A stretch of DNA of 64,000 nucleotides from NCBI RefSeq assembly GCF_016862795.1, contig NZ_BONQ01000062.1, positions 38,900-102,899 of the forward strand. Direction: 5' to 3'. The notes below the pieces were generated by a model. It made no database searches, was not told the origin of the DNA, and was given only the letters and a program-made list of their open reading frames with translations. This DNA comes from Dactylosporangium siamense (GTDB lineage Bacteria > Actinomycetota > Actinomycetes > Mycobacteriales > Micromonosporaceae). The position numbers and the translations under genes are program-made. Positions 51,377 to 61,200 of this stretch are shown in pieces (positions within the stretch are counted from its first letter, which is position 1; the number at the start of each line of letters is the position of its first letter).

Positions 51377-52413
51377 CGCGCAAGCGCGAGTACGACGAGG
51401 ATGACGTCCGGGTCCGCCCGAGCCGGTCCTCGCGACCTCGCACGCGCACCCGCCCGAAGCACAGCGACGCCGTGGAAGGGTTCGTCGTCGCGGTCGACCG
51501 TGGCCGCTACACCTGCCACGTCGCCGACACCGACGCCGTCGTCACCGCCATGCGGGCCCGCGAGCTCGGCCGGCGCGGGGTCGTCGTCGGCGACAACGTC
51601 CAGATCGTCGGCGACGTCACCGGCCGCCCCGACACCCTCGCCCGCATCGTGCGCATCGACGAGCGCAGGTCGGTCCTGATGCGCACCGCGGACGACGAGG
51701 AGGGCACGACCGAGGGCCGCTTCGAGCGCGTGGTCGTCGCCAACGCCGAGCAACTCGTCATCGTCAACTCGCTGCACGACCCGCCGCCGCGGACCGGTTT
51801 CATCGACCGGTGCCTGGTCGCCGCGTACGACGCCGAGATCGAGCCGCTGCTGTGCCTCACCAAGGGTGACCTCGCCGGCCCCGCCGCCGTGCTGGACTAC
51901 TACTCCGAGCTCGACCTGCCGTATGTCCTGTGCCGTCCCGACGCGCCGCTCGACGACCTGGTCGCCGCGTTGAGCGGCCGGGTCTCGGTGATGATCGGGC
52001 ACTCCGGCGTCGGCAAGTCCACGCTCGTCAACCGCCTGGTCCCCGGCACCGACCGCGCGGTCGGCGTGGTCAGCGCCGTCGGCAAGGGCCGGCACACGTC
52101 CACCAGCGCCGTGGCGCTGCGCCTGCCGTCCAGGGACGAACCCGGCTGGATCATCGACACGCCCGGCATCCGGTCGTTCGGCCTGGCGCACGTGTCGGCG
52201 GACAGCCTGCTGCACGGGTTCCCCGACCTGGTCGAGGCGTCGACCCGGTGCGCGCCCAACTGCGACCACACCGGCGCCGGCGGCGACTGCGGCCTGGACA
52301 AGCTGGTCGCCGAGGGCGGCGCGGACCCGCGGCGGCTCGCCTCGTTCCGCCGCCTCCTCGCCTCCAAGGAAGGCACCCTCGACCCGCAGGACGCCGGCGC
52401 CGACTTCTCGTGA
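51328..52413 (+). CDS. rsgA: Ribosome small-subunit-dependent GTPase A
   Basis: A 361-residue circularly permuted GTPase that helps mature the 30S subunit. An OB-fold N-terminus (about 50-120) precedes the permuted G motifs: G4 LTKGDL, G1 GHSGVGKSTLVN, G2/G3 KGRHTS and DTPGIRSFGL. The C-terminal zinc domain has C-x4-C-x-H-x-C-like residues (CAPNCDHTGAGGDCGL). ATG at 51328 inside aroA is the only standard start before the conserved part; a CTG at the aroA stop would be the alternative. Confidence 0.92.
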   Translation: MVNDGGRHGSVWGAGLTRKREYDEDDVRVRPSRSSRPRTRTRPKHSDAVEGFVVAVDRGRYTCHVADTDAVVTAMRARELGRRGVVVGDNVQIVGDVTGRPDTLARIVRIDERRSVLMRTADDEEGTTEGRFERVVVANAEQLVIVNSLHDPPPRTGFIDRCLVAAYDAEIEPLLCLTKGDLAGPAAVLDYYSELDLPYVLCRPDAPLDDLVAALSGRVSVMIGHSGVGKSTLVNRLVPGTDRAVGVVSAVGKGRHTSTSAVALRLPSRDEPGWIIDTPGIRSFGLAHVSADSLLHGFPDLVEASTRCAPNCDHTGAGGDCGLDKLVAEGGADPRRLASFRRLLASKEGTLDPQDAGADFS

Positions 52414-52425
52414 TCCGGAGCAGGG

Positions 52426-53058
52426 TCAGACAGTGACCGGGCCGCCGGTGCGCCAGTAGGTGCCGTCGGCGCGCGAGAGCAGGTCGCTGTCGACCAGGTA
52501 GCGGCGCAGCGCCGCGTAGTCGTCGAACCAGGCCCGCAGCACCGCGTTGACCTCACGCTCCGGGTAGCGCACCCCCGGCTCGAACGACGCGGCGATGTGC
52601 TCCAGGACCACCATGCGCTTGCCGTGCGCGGCGGGCATCTGGGTCAGCCGGCCGTCAACCACGAACGTGCGCAGGATCTGGTCGCGCTGGCGGTCCGGGT
52701 CCATCGGCTCGACCTGCGCCGGGGCCGCGGCGTGGGCGCGCACCGAGTCCTTGAAGACCTCGATGTCGGCGCGCAGGCCCCCGTCGGCGACGCCGAGCAG
52801 GCCACCCTGCTGGAGGCGGCGGACGGCGGCGGCGACGGTGCGGGCCGGCAGCCCGGTCGCGGACTCGACGGCGGCGAGACCTGACGCGCCGAGCACCACG
52901 GCGGCATAGACGCGGAGCCGGTCCTCTTCGGCGAGAAGGCCGCAGAGCGCGGCGGGCGACGTCGCGGTGTGTGCCGCGCGCGGCGCATCGGGGGTCCGGG
53001 GTGAGAATCCCCCGGCGGGACCCGCCGCGGAGCGGTGGGGCGGCTGGTGACTGCTCAC
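52426..53058 (-). CDS. DUF2087 family protein with N-terminal winged helix
   Basis: A 210-residue protein. The C-terminal DUF2087 domain is clear (RDQILRTFVVDGRLTQMP, then EREVNAVLRAWFDDYAALRRYLVD). The middle (LAEEDRLRVYAAVVLGASGL, RTVAAAVRRLQQGGLL) resembles an ArsR-like winged helix. The start is uncertain: GTG at 53058 is used, while an ATG at 53112 would overlap the hisN ATG by two bases. The first 40 codons coincide with a dispersed GC-rich repeat, so the true N-terminus may be later. Confidence 0.8.
   Translation of the reverse strand: MSSHQPPHRSAAGPAGGFSPRTPDAPRAAHTATSPAALCGLLAEEDRLRVYAAVVLGASGLAAVESATGLPARTVAAAVRRLQQGGLLGVADGGLRADIEVFKDSVRAHAAAPAQVEPMDPDRQRDQILRTFVVDGRLTQMPAAHGKRMVVLEHIAASFEPGVRYPEREVNAVLRAWFDDYAALRRYLVDSDLLSRADGTYWRTGGPVTV
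52985..53040. repeat. Dispersed GC-rich repeat, copy 3 (inside the DUF2087 N-terminus)
   Basis: The plus strand reads GCATCGGGGGTCCGGGGTGA, then GAATCCCCC and a CGGGACCCG segment. It shares the order GCAT-G5/6-T-N-CGGGGTG-GAA-C5/6 with copy 2 (46575-46642) and more distantly with copy 1 (34031-34078). In the DUF2087 frame it encodes PAGGFSPRTPDA, close to the PGGFPPRTPHA read from copy 2 on its minus strand. Confidence 0.6.
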
Positions 53059-53110
53059 AAACGGCGACAGTACTGCCAGAAGATGGCGATCGTCGGCTAA
53101 GTTTCCGCGC

Positions 53111-53929
53111 ATGGCGCGCTACGCGGACGACCTGGCCCTCGCTCACCTGCTTGCCGACACCGCGGATGCGATCGCCGTTCCCCGGTTCCGGGCCCAGGAT
53201 CTGCACGTGTCGACGAAGCCGGATCTGACGCCGGTGACGGAGGCGGACACGGCGGTGGAGAAGGCGTTGCGGGCCACGTTGCAGCGGGCCAGGCCGCGCG
53301 ACGGGGTGCTGGGCGAGGAGTTCGGGGCGACCGAGGCCGCCGCCGGACCCGGGACCCGGCAGTGGGTTATCGACCCGATCGACGGCACGAAGAACTATGT
53401 CCGCGGGGTGCCGATCTGGGCGACGCTCATCGCCCTGATGGAGGGCGCCCAGCCGGTGGTCGGCCTGGTGTCGGCGCCGGCCCTGGGGCGGCGGTGGTGG
53501 GGCGCGCTCGGTCACGGTGCGTATGCGGGACGGCACACGGCAGCGGCCACGCCGATCCGGGTGAGCGACGTGGACCGGCTCGCGGACGCCAGCTTCTGCT
53601 ACTCGGACCTGAGCGGCTGGGAGGAGGCGGGGCGGCTCAACGCGGTCCTCGACCTGACCCGCCGCACCTGGCGGCAGCGGGCGTACGGCGACTTCTACGG
53701 CTACATGCTGCTCGCCGAGGGTGCCGTGGACATCATGGTGGAGCCGGAGCTGTCGCTGTGGGATCTGGCCGCGCTGGTGCCGATCGTCACGGAGGCCGGT
53801 GGCACGTTCACGGACCTGCAGGGCCAGCCGGGGCCCGGCGGTGGGAGCGCGATCGCTACGAACGGTCACCTTCACGAGGACGTTCTCACCCGTTTGGGCA
53901 GCCCCCGATTGTCCGGTTTGTCGGGCTAA
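53111..53929 (+). CDS. hisN: Histidinol-phosphatase (inositol-monophosphatase family)
   Basis: A 272-residue Mg-dependent phosphatase of the IMPase fold, carrying the motifs GEEFG, WVIDPIDGTKNYVRGVPIW (metal and substrate site) and ELSLWDLAALVPIVTEAGG. The HisN branch in actinobacteria dephosphorylates histidinol phosphate in histidine synthesis. The neighbourhood (aroA, rsgA, hisN) agrees. The ATG at 53111 overlaps the possible upstream start of the DUF2087 gene. Confidence 0.9.
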   Translation: MARYADDLALAHLLADTADAIAVPRFRAQDLHVSTKPDLTPVTEADTAVEKALRATLQRARPRDGVLGEEFGATEAAAGPGTRQWVIDPIDGTKNYVRGVPIWATLIALMEGAQPVVGLVSAPALGRRWWGALGHGAYAGRHTAAATPIRVSDVDRLADASFCYSDLSGWEEAGRLNAVLDLTRRTWRQRAYGDFYGYMLLAEGAVDIMVEPELSLWDLAALVPIVTEAGGTFTDLQGQPGPGGGSAIATNGHLHEDVLTRLGSPRLSGLSG

Positions 53930-53978
53930 ACCGAATAGTCCGCATGCCGCTCCCCCGAACCGGGTCTATCCTCTCCGG

Positions 53979-54920
53979 GTGGCATCTTGGAGTTGGTTCT
54001 TCCTCGGCGCGATGATCGCTGCCTACGGGGTGGCCAACCTGCTGCAGTCCGTGGCCGCCGCCCGCACCGATCTGCACCACGGGTTCCACCCGATGCTGCT
54101 GCTGCGGCTGGGGCGGCACAAGTCCTACCTGATCGGGGTCGCCTGCCAGTTCGGCGGCTTCGCCCTGGCCTTCTTCGCCCGCCGGGACCTGCCGCTGTTC
54201 CTGGTGCAGTCCGCGATGGCCGCCGGGCTCGGCGTCACCGCCCTGCTCGGCGTGCTGATCCTGAAGTGGAAGCTGCCCAGGACCGAGCTCGCGCTGCTGG
54301 TGCTGCTCGCCTTCGGCATCGCCGCGCTGGTCCTCGCCGCGAAGCCGGCACCCTCCCGGCAGATCGGCACGGCCGGCGTCGTGGGGCTCGTCGTGGCGCT
54401 CGGTGTCCTGGCCGTCGTGGGGTTCTTCGCGGTGCGGCTGCACGGCGCGCCCGGCTCGGTGGCGCTCGGCGCGTTGTCGGGCGTGGCGTTCGGCGCGGCG
54501 GCGGTCGCGTCGCGGCCCCTCGCCTCCGCCGACAACCTCGGCCAGTTCTTCACCGACCCGCTGTCCTACCTGCTGATCGCCCATTCGCTGGTCGGCCAGC
54601 TGCTGCTGGGCCTGGCGATGCAGCGCGGCTCGACCACCGCCGCGGTGGCCGCCATGGACGCGGCCGGCGCGGTGCCCGCCGCCCTGGTCGGCCTGCTGTT
54701 CCTCGGCGACGGGGTGTGGCCCGGCAAGGAGTGGCTGGTGGCGGCCGGATTCGTGGTCACCCTGGGCAGCGTCATCGGGCTCAGCTTCTACGCCGAGCCG
54801 CAGCACCACCACCCGATCAGCCGCGAGGCCAAGACGCTGGTGCTCAGTGGTTCGCATGGAAGTGCCAGGCGACCTGCTGGTCGGTCAGTTGTGCGGCATA
54901 CACCGCCGGTTCGTCGATGA
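53979..54920 (+). CDS. DMT-like integral membrane protein
   Basis: A 313-residue protein with about nine to ten helices (WFFLGAMIAAYGVANLL, LIGVACQFGGFALAFFA, SAMAAGLGVTALLGVLIL, ALLVLLAFGIAALVLAA, VVGLVVALGVLAVVGFFAV, ALGALSGVAFGAAAVAS, IAHSLVGQLLLGLAM, AVPAALVGLLFLGD, LVAAGFVVTLGSVIGLSFYA). The arrangement resembles drug/metabolite transporters of the EamA type, but no exact family is claimed. The basic C-terminal tail (about 25 residues) overlaps the convergent LamG gene by 77 bases. The start is GTG at 53979. Confidence 0.8.
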   Translation: MASWSWFFLGAMIAAYGVANLLQSVAAARTDLHHGFHPMLLLRLGRHKSYLIGVACQFGGFALAFFARRDLPLFLVQSAMAAGLGVTALLGVLILKWKLPRTELALLVLLAFGIAALVLAAKPAPSRQIGTAGVVGLVVALGVLAVVGFFAVRLHGAPGSVALGALSGVAFGAAAVASRPLASADNLGQFFTDPLSYLLIAHSLVGQLLLGLAMQRGSTTAAVAAMDAAGAVPAALVGLLFLGDGVWPGKEWLVAAGFVVTLGSVIGLSFYAEPQHHHPISREAKTLVLSGSHGSARRPAGRSVVRHTPPVRR

Positions 54921-56976
54921 CGCCGACGAAGTAGTCGTTGGCCGGGCGGTTCGTCCAGCCGGCCAGGCTGATCCCGCCGACCCGCCAGTAACCGGTCGAG
55001 CTCTCCGCGGCGGTGACGGCGGCGTTGGACGCCACCAGGGCCCCGTCGGCGTAGAGCTTGATCCCGTCGGCGCCCACGCTCGCGGCCACGTGGTGCCAGG
55101 CGCCGTCGGCGTAGGACGTCCCGGCTGGCGAGCGCACCGCGACGGAGGAGCCCGGGTAGACGGCGAACGACAGCCGGTTGCCGCTGTCGACGAAGAGCAT
55201 CCGGTCCCGGGTCCCGCTGTAGCCGGTCTGGGTGGTGCCGAACCCGATGACCGCGCCGCCGGCCCAGGTACGGATCCAGGCCTCGACCGTGAACGGACCC
55301 GGGTTGCTGACGGTCGTGTTCGACGACAGGTTCGTGACGCCGCGGAAGCCGGTCGCGGTGGCCGCCGACTGCCCCTGCTGAGTGCCCTGCAACGCGCCCG
55401 GCAGGCCGACGGAGATCGGGTTCGGCACCACGCCGGGGCCCGGATCGACCGTGCCGTTGGCGAACAGCTGCGCGATGTCTGAGGCGTTCAGCGCCCGGGC
55501 GTAGAGCCGCACGTCGTCGACCGCGCCGCTGAACGCCCCGCCGTAGGCGCCCGTGGTGGTGCGCAGCCGGCCCGCCTGCAGCCCGCCGGCGGCGTTCCAG
55601 CGGGTGGTGTGGGTGGCGCTGCCGGCCAGGACGTTGTCGACGTAGAGCTTCATCGCCGACAGCCCGTCGTAGACGCCGACCAGGTGGACCCACACCCCGG
55701 TGCTCACCGCGGCGGTGGCGGACGCGGCGTCGACGGCCGGCCCCACGGTGTCGGTCTGGGTCAGCGCGAACGTCCACCTGCCCGCGGCGTTGATGCCGAG
55801 TGTCGCGCCGACCGCGTTGGTGCCGCTGATGCTGACCACGCCGGTGTTCGCGGTGGCGGCGGACGCCTTCGCCCAGGCGGAGAAGCTGACCGCGGTGTCG
55901 GTGCGCACGCCGGGCGCGGTGCTCGAGACGTAGCCGTTGGCGGTGCCGTCGAGGGCGACCGCGTTGCCGTGGCCGGTGGGGCCGGTGGTCCAGGACGCGC
56001 CGGTGCCCAGGGTGCCGGGGTTGCTGGTGGTGCCGGCGTCGGCGGTGGTGGTGCCGGTGCCCTCGTCCAGGTTCCAGTGGGTCGTCTCGCCGTTGCCGTA
56101 CACCGCGGCGACCTGGCCGGCGTTGAGCGCCCGCCGGTAGGTCCGAACCTCGTCGATCCGCCCGTCGAACGCGTCGGTCCAGCCGCTGTTCCACTGGCTG
56201 CGGCCCACCTGGAGGGCGCCGGTCGCGTCGAACAGCGTGGTGTGCGAGCCGGTGTTCTCCAGCACGCCGTTGACGTACAGCTGCAGCGGGCCGCCGACGG
56301 TGAAGACGACCGCCAGGTGCACCCAGGTGTCCAGCGCCGCGGCGGTGGTGGAGGTGGCGCTGTCGCTCGTCGGGTTGACGGTGTCGGTACGCGACATGAT
56401 CACCCGCCACTTCGCGACGCTGTGCTCGTACTTGAGAATGAAGCCGCTGGTGATCGTGCCGGGCTGGCTGAGCACGGCCCGATGCTGGGTGAAGGCATGA
56501 GGGTAGACCCACGCCATGACCGTGAAGCTCTGGTCGGTGCGCACCGCGGGCAGGCCGCCGGCGGCGTAGCTGGTGGCCGCGTTGCCGCTGAACGACATCG
56601 CCGAGTGCACCCCGTCCCGGCCGGTCGCCCAGCCGGCCGCGGCGCCGAGCGTGGCCCGGTTCGCCGAGCCGGACAGGTCCTCGGCCACGGTGCCGGCGTT
56701 CTCGTCCGCGGGCCACCAGGTGGAGGCACCCTGCACCGGGCCCTGATAGGTGCCGGGGTGGGCCGAGCCGGACGAGTCCGCGGCGGTGGTCGTGGTGTCC
56801 TCGCCGCGCCAGTACGCCCACGGCGTGTCCCCCGTGACCGCCGCCGGATAGGTCGGGAACGTCGCCGCCGAGCCGAGGGTGCTCCCGGTGTTCTGCGTGG
56901 CCGCCGTGAACGCCGCGTTGGCGCCGACCGGAACGATCAGCGCCAGCGCGGCGAGCAGCAGGACCACCCTCGTCAT
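54844..56976 (-). CDS. Secreted protein with three LamG domains
   Basis: A 710-residue exported protein. The signal region (VVLLLAALALIVPVGANAAF) is followed by AAFTAATQNTGSTL, the post-cleavage pattern of SipW-processed TasA-like proteins. Three concanavalin/LamG domains follow (roughly 85-290, 300-480 and 510-705), each with the motifs SFTVMAWV, WVHLAVVF or HVAASV, LYVNGVL and DEVRTYRRALN. The ATG overlaps the stop of the camelysin-like gene by one base (TGATG). LamG domains bind glycans or matrix proteins, so an adhesive matrix role is likely but inferred. Confidence 0.87.
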   Translation of the reverse strand: MTRVVLLLAALALIVPVGANAAFTAATQNTGSTLGSAATFPTYPAAVTGDTPWAYWRGEDTTTTAADSSGSAHPGTYQGPVQGASTWWPADENAGTVAEDLSGSANRATLGAAAGWATGRDGVHSAMSFSGNAATSYAAGGLPAVRTDQSFTVMAWVYPHAFTQHRAVLSQPGTITSGFILKYEHSVAKWRVIMSRTDTVNPTSDSATSTTAAALDTWVHLAVVFTVGGPLQLYVNGVLENTGSHTTLFDATGALQVGRSQWNSGWTDAFDGRIDEVRTYRRALNAGQVAAVYGNGETTHWNLDEGTGTTTADAGTTSNPGTLGTGASWTTGPTGHGNAVALDGTANGYVSSTAPGVRTDTAVSFSAWAKASAATANTGVVSISGTNAVGATLGINAAGRWTFALTQTDTVGPAVDAASATAAVSTGVWVHLVGVYDGLSAMKLYVDNVLAGSATHTTRWNAAGGLQAGRLRTTTGAYGGAFSGAVDDVRLYARALNASDIAQLFANGTVDPGPGVVPNPISVGLPGALQGTQQGQSAATATGFRGVTNLSSNTTVSNPGPFTVEAWIRTWAGGAVIGFGTTQTGYSGTRDRMLFVDSGNRLSFAVYPGSSVAVRSPAGTSYADGAWHHVAASVGADGIKLYADGALVASNAAVTAAESSTGYWRVGGISLAGWTNRPANDYFVGVIDEPAVYAAQLTDQQVAWHFHANH

Positions 56977-57572
56977 CAGGTGTTCTGGGCTTCCCAGGTG
57001 AACGTGGCCGACGCCGTCGTGCCGTTGGCGGCGTTGTTGTCCTGCACCTGCCACTTGAACTGGTAGGTCTTCGTGGTGTTCGCGGTGGCCGCCCAGCCGC
57101 TGACACCGGTGGCGTAGGAGTTGCTGGCGGTGTTGAAGGCGGCCAGGGTCTTGGTGGTGTCGCCCATGCCGACGGCGTTGTAGTCGTTGGCCGAGGACAC
57201 GAAGTCGGAGCAGTCCGCGGCGCTGCCGGTGCCCTCGTTGACCTGGAAGGTCAGGTAGCCGGCCAGGCCGGTGCCGCCGAGGTCCGCGTTCTTCAGGTAG
57301 AGGCGCACGGAGGCGGCGAGGCTGCCGGTGTACGTGATCTTCACGCACGCGGTGCCGTTGCTGCCCGGTTTCAGCCCCGATGCGGTGAACATCGCGGTCG
57401 CGGGGGCGTTGGCGCCGAAGGAGACGGACCCGGCCGCCCAGTTGTCGACCCCATCGGTCGTGGTCGCGGAGAAGGCCGCGAAGGACGCCTGCCACACGAA
57501 GACCCCGGCGGCGGTGAGGCCGACCGGCACACCGACCAGCGGCGTCAATCTGGACAGAATTCCCATGGCCAT
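56976..57572 (-). CDS. TasA/camelysin-like secreted protein
   Basis: A 198-residue protein. After an N-terminal helix (LTPLVGVPVGLTAAGVFVWQ) comes AAFSATTTDGVDNWAAGSV, the SipW-type cleavage region of TasA/camelysin proteins. The mature domain is beta-rich with three Cys (TACVKI, ADCSDF and none at the end). Proteins of this kind build extracellular fibres in Bacillus; here the fibre role is inferred. It is coupled to the LamG gene and divergent from a SipW-type peptidase. Starts at 57572 or 57566 are both possible. Confidence 0.8.
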   Translation of the reverse strand: MAMGILSRLTPLVGVPVGLTAAGVFVWQASFAAFSATTTDGVDNWAAGSVSFGANAPATAMFTASGLKPGSNGTACVKITYTGSLAASVRLYLKNADLGGTGLAGYLTFQVNEGTGSAADCSDFVSSANDYNAVGMGDTTKTLAAFNTASNSYATGVSGWAATANTTKTYQFKWQVQDNNAANGTTASATFTWEAQNT

Positions 57573-57651
57573 GACACTGCGCCCGCACGGTTGCCGTTCA
57601 AGCTCGCGAACGGGTTCAGTGCGGTGATCGGCTGCCGATCAGGACTCTGAC

Positions 57652-58284
57652 GTGTTCGAGCTGCTGAGGGTCGCCGTGCGCGGCGCCGCCGCCGCCACGC
57701 TGGCCTGCGCCGGCGCGATGCTGGCCGCCACCCTCCTGCCGGTCGCCTTCGGCTGGGAAACCCAGGTCGTGCTGACCGGCTCGATGCGCCCCGGGATCGC
57801 CCCGGGCGACCTCGTGGTCTCCGCGCCGGTGCGGGCCGCGCAGGTGCGGGCCGGACAGGTGGTCGTGGTCGAGGACCCGGCCCGGCCCGGCACCCTGCTG
57901 GTGCACCGGGTCGTGCGGCGCAACGCCGACGGCAGCCTCACCACCAAGGGCGACGCCAACCCGTCGGTGGATCAGGCCGCGGTGCCGGCCGCGAACGTGC
58001 GCGGCCTGGCCCGGCTGCGGGTGCCGAAGGTCGGCCTGCCGGCGCTGTGGCTGCGGCAGGGTCGCTGGGCGCCGGTCACGGCCGCATTCGTGGTGCTGAT
58101 CGCCCTGGGCCACCTGGCCAGGGAACGGACCCGGCGCGGCCGGCACGCGTACGACCCCCGCCGGACCGATCAGTGTCGGCCGGTCGGGCGCACCTCCCGG
58201 CAACTCAGCCGACCCGACCCGCACCCCGGTATTCGTTCAGACCACCACCGCGCGACCGATCTGGTCAGACGCGGAGTTCTCTGA
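57652..58284 (+). CDS. SipW-type signal peptidase I
   Basis: A 210-residue S26B signal peptidase. The catalytic Ser is in VVLTGSMRPGIAPGD and the base is His in LLVHRVVRR rather than Lys, as in the ER/SipW branch, with KGDANP following. There is one N-terminal helix (AAAATLACAGAMLAATLLPVA) and one C-terminal helix (VTAAFVVLIALGHLA), then a basic tail. It is divergent from two genes whose products have SipW-type cleavage sites, so they are its likely substrates. GTG at 57652 has AGGA eight bases upstream. Confidence 0.9.
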   Translation: MFELLRVAVRGAAAATLACAGAMLAATLLPVAFGWETQVVLTGSMRPGIAPGDLVVSAPVRAAQVRAGQVVVVEDPARPGTLLVHRVVRRNADGSLTTKGDANPSVDQAAVPAANVRGLARLRVPKVGLPALWLRQGRWAPVTAAFVVLIALGHLARERTRRGRHAYDPRRTDQCRPVGRTSRQLSRPDPHPGIRSDHHRATDLVRRGVL

Positions 58285-58295
58285 CGGCGAGCAGG

Positions 58296-61200
58296 ATGGA
58301 GGCGGACGGCTTGCTGACACGCACGCTCAGCACCTGGTTCGCGGCCTGGATGGCGCTGCTCACCGTGGCGTTCTACCTCTGGCCCGGCCAGCACATGCTC
58401 TGGTGGGGCGCGATCGGCCTGTCCAGCACGACCGGGGTCCTCGTCGGGGTGGTCGTGCACCGCCCGCGGCGGCGCTGGCCGTGGTTGCTGCTGGCGTCGG
58501 CGCTGTTCGCCTTCGGCGCCGGTGACTTCCTCTACAACCTGCTCACCGACGTGTTCGGGATGACGAACCCGTTCCCGTCGTTCTCCGACGTGCTGTACCT
58601 GGCGATGTACCCCCTCGTCGCCGGCGGCCTGCTCGGTTTCATCCGGTCCAGGACCGGCCGCAACGACCGCGACAGCCTGCTCGACGCGACGACGCTCACC
58701 ATCGGCCTGGCGCTGCTGGCGTGGATCTTCCTGATCGACCCGTACGTGCGCAGCACCGAACTGACGCTCGTGCAGAAGCTGGTCTCGATCGCGTACCCCC
58801 TCGGCGACGTGCTCACCCTCGCCGTGTTCGCGCGGCTGATCACCGGCGGCACGCGCCGGAGCCCGTCCATCATGATCCTGGGCCTCGGCACCGCGGGCCT
58901 GCTGGCCGCCGATGTCGTCTACGGCCTCATCCAGCTCAACGGCGACTGGCACGTCGGCGGCCCCACCGACCTCGGCTGGGTGCTCTGCTACGCGGCGTGG
59001 GCGGCGGCCGCGCTGCACCCGTCGATGGTGGAGCTCACCGAGCCGGCCAGGTCGCAGTCCAGCGACGTCGGGGTGCGCCGCATCGCGCTGCTCGGCGCGG
59101 CCTCGCTGATCGCGCCCGGTGTGCTGCTGGTCGAGGCGAGCCTCGGCACCGTCCGCGACGCGGCGGTCATCGCCGTCATGTCCGGCGTCATGTTCGTGCT
59201 GGTGCTCGCCCGCCTCGCCGGGGTGATGGGCAACCACCGCCAGTCGATGGCCCGCGAGCGGGAGCTGCGGGAGGCCACCACCACCCTGGTGTCGGCCGCC
59301 GACACCGCCGAGACGCTGGCCGCGGTGCGGCACGCGGTGGACCGGCTGCTGCCGGACGGGCTCGCGCACACGGTGGTGCTGGTGCGCGCCGAGCGCGTCG
59401 ACGAGCCGGGGCTGGTCCGGGTGTCCGGGCTCGACCCGGATGTCCGGGACCTGCTGCGCGGGTACAGCTCGGCGCTGCGCCACCCCCTCGGCATCGAGCG
59501 CGACATGCTCTACGTCGGCGCCCCGACGGAGGCGCTGCAGGCGCTGCAGCCGACGTTCGAGGTGCTCGCCTCGCAGGCGGCGATGGCCCTGGAGCGCATG
59601 ACGCTGACCGCCGAGGTCAACCGGCGCAGCAGCGAGGCCTACTTCCGGACGCTGATCCACAACACCTCCGACGTGATCCTCATCGTCGACGAGCACGACC
59701 TCATCCAGTACGCGAGCCCGTCGGCGGGGGCCGTGTTCGGCGACGAGCGGCTGGCCGGCTTCGAGCTGTGGGAGTTCGTCGCCGCCGACGAGCGCCCCCG
59801 CCTCGCCGAGCTGCTCACCCAGGTCCGTGGCGGGCTGCACGCGCACAACCAGATCGACCTGCGCGCCGAACGCGTCGACGGGGTCGGGCTGATGGTCGAG
59901 GTCGACTGCCGCGACCTGCGCGACGACCAGACGGTCGGCGGCCTGGTGCTCACCGTGCGGGACGTGACGGAGCGCCGGCAGCTGGAGGAGCAGCTGATCC
60001 GCCAGGCGTTCCACGACGCGTTGACGGGCCTGGCCAACCGGGTGCTGTTCCAGGACCGGGTCGAGCAGTCGGTGGCCCGCGTCAAGCGCGACCCGCACGG
60101 CCCGGGCCTGGTCGGGGTCCTGTTCATCGACCTCGACGACTTCAAGATAGTCAACGACACGCTCGGCCACGCGGTCGGCGACGCGCTGCTGATCGCGGTC
60201 GGCGAGCGGATCAGGGGCGCGCTGCGCGACACCGACACGGTCGCCCGGCTCGGCGGCGACGAGTTCGCCGCCCTGATCGAGGCCGGCTCGATGCCGGACC
60301 TGGAGCTCGCGGCGGAGCGGGTCCTGCTCGCGCTCGCCGAGCCGTTCGAGATCGCCGGCCAGGACGTCAACGGCATCTCCAGCGTCGGGCTGTCCACCAC
60401 CGTCGACGCGAGCTCCGCCGAGGAGCTCATGCGCCAGGCCGACCTCGCGCTGTACGTCGCGAAGGGCGCCGGCAAGGGCCAGTGGCGGCGCTACCAGTCG
60501 GACCTGCACACGGCGGTGCTCGAGCGCCTGGAGCTGCGGGCCGCGCTCGACCAGGCGGTCAAGGAGCAGCAGTTCGTCCTGCAGTACCAGCCGATCGTGG
60601 ACCTGGAGACCGGCTCGCCGCTGGGCTTCGAGGCGCTCGTGCGGTGGAACCACCCGACCCGGGGCATGATCGCGCCCGGCCACTTCATCGAGGTGGCCGA
60701 GGAGAGCGGCCTGATCGTGCCGATGGGGCGGATGGTGCTGCAACAGGCGCTGAACACGGTCGGGCGCTGGCAACGCTCCACGGCGCCGGGCGCGCTGCGG
60801 TACATCAGCGTCAACGTCTCCGTCCGGCAGTTCCGCACCCCGGGCTTCGTGGAGGAGGTCCGGCAGCTGCTGCGGGCCTCCGGGGTGGAGCCCGGCACGC
60901 TGTTGCTGGAGATCACCGAGAGCCTCCTGCTGCGCAACGACGAGCAGGTCAAGGCCGACTTCGACGCGCTCAGAGCGATGGGGGTACGGCTGGCGATCGA
61001 CGACTTCGGCACCGGGTACTCGTCGCTGTCGTACCTGCAACACATGCCGATCGACGTCCTCAAGATCGACAAGTCGTTCATCGACGACATGCTGGAGTCC
61101 AAACAGCAGCGGGCGGTCGTCACCGCCATCGTCACCCTCGCCCAGACGCTCGACCTGGCGGTCGTCGCCGAGGGCGTGGAGCAGTCCGCGCAGGCGCTCG

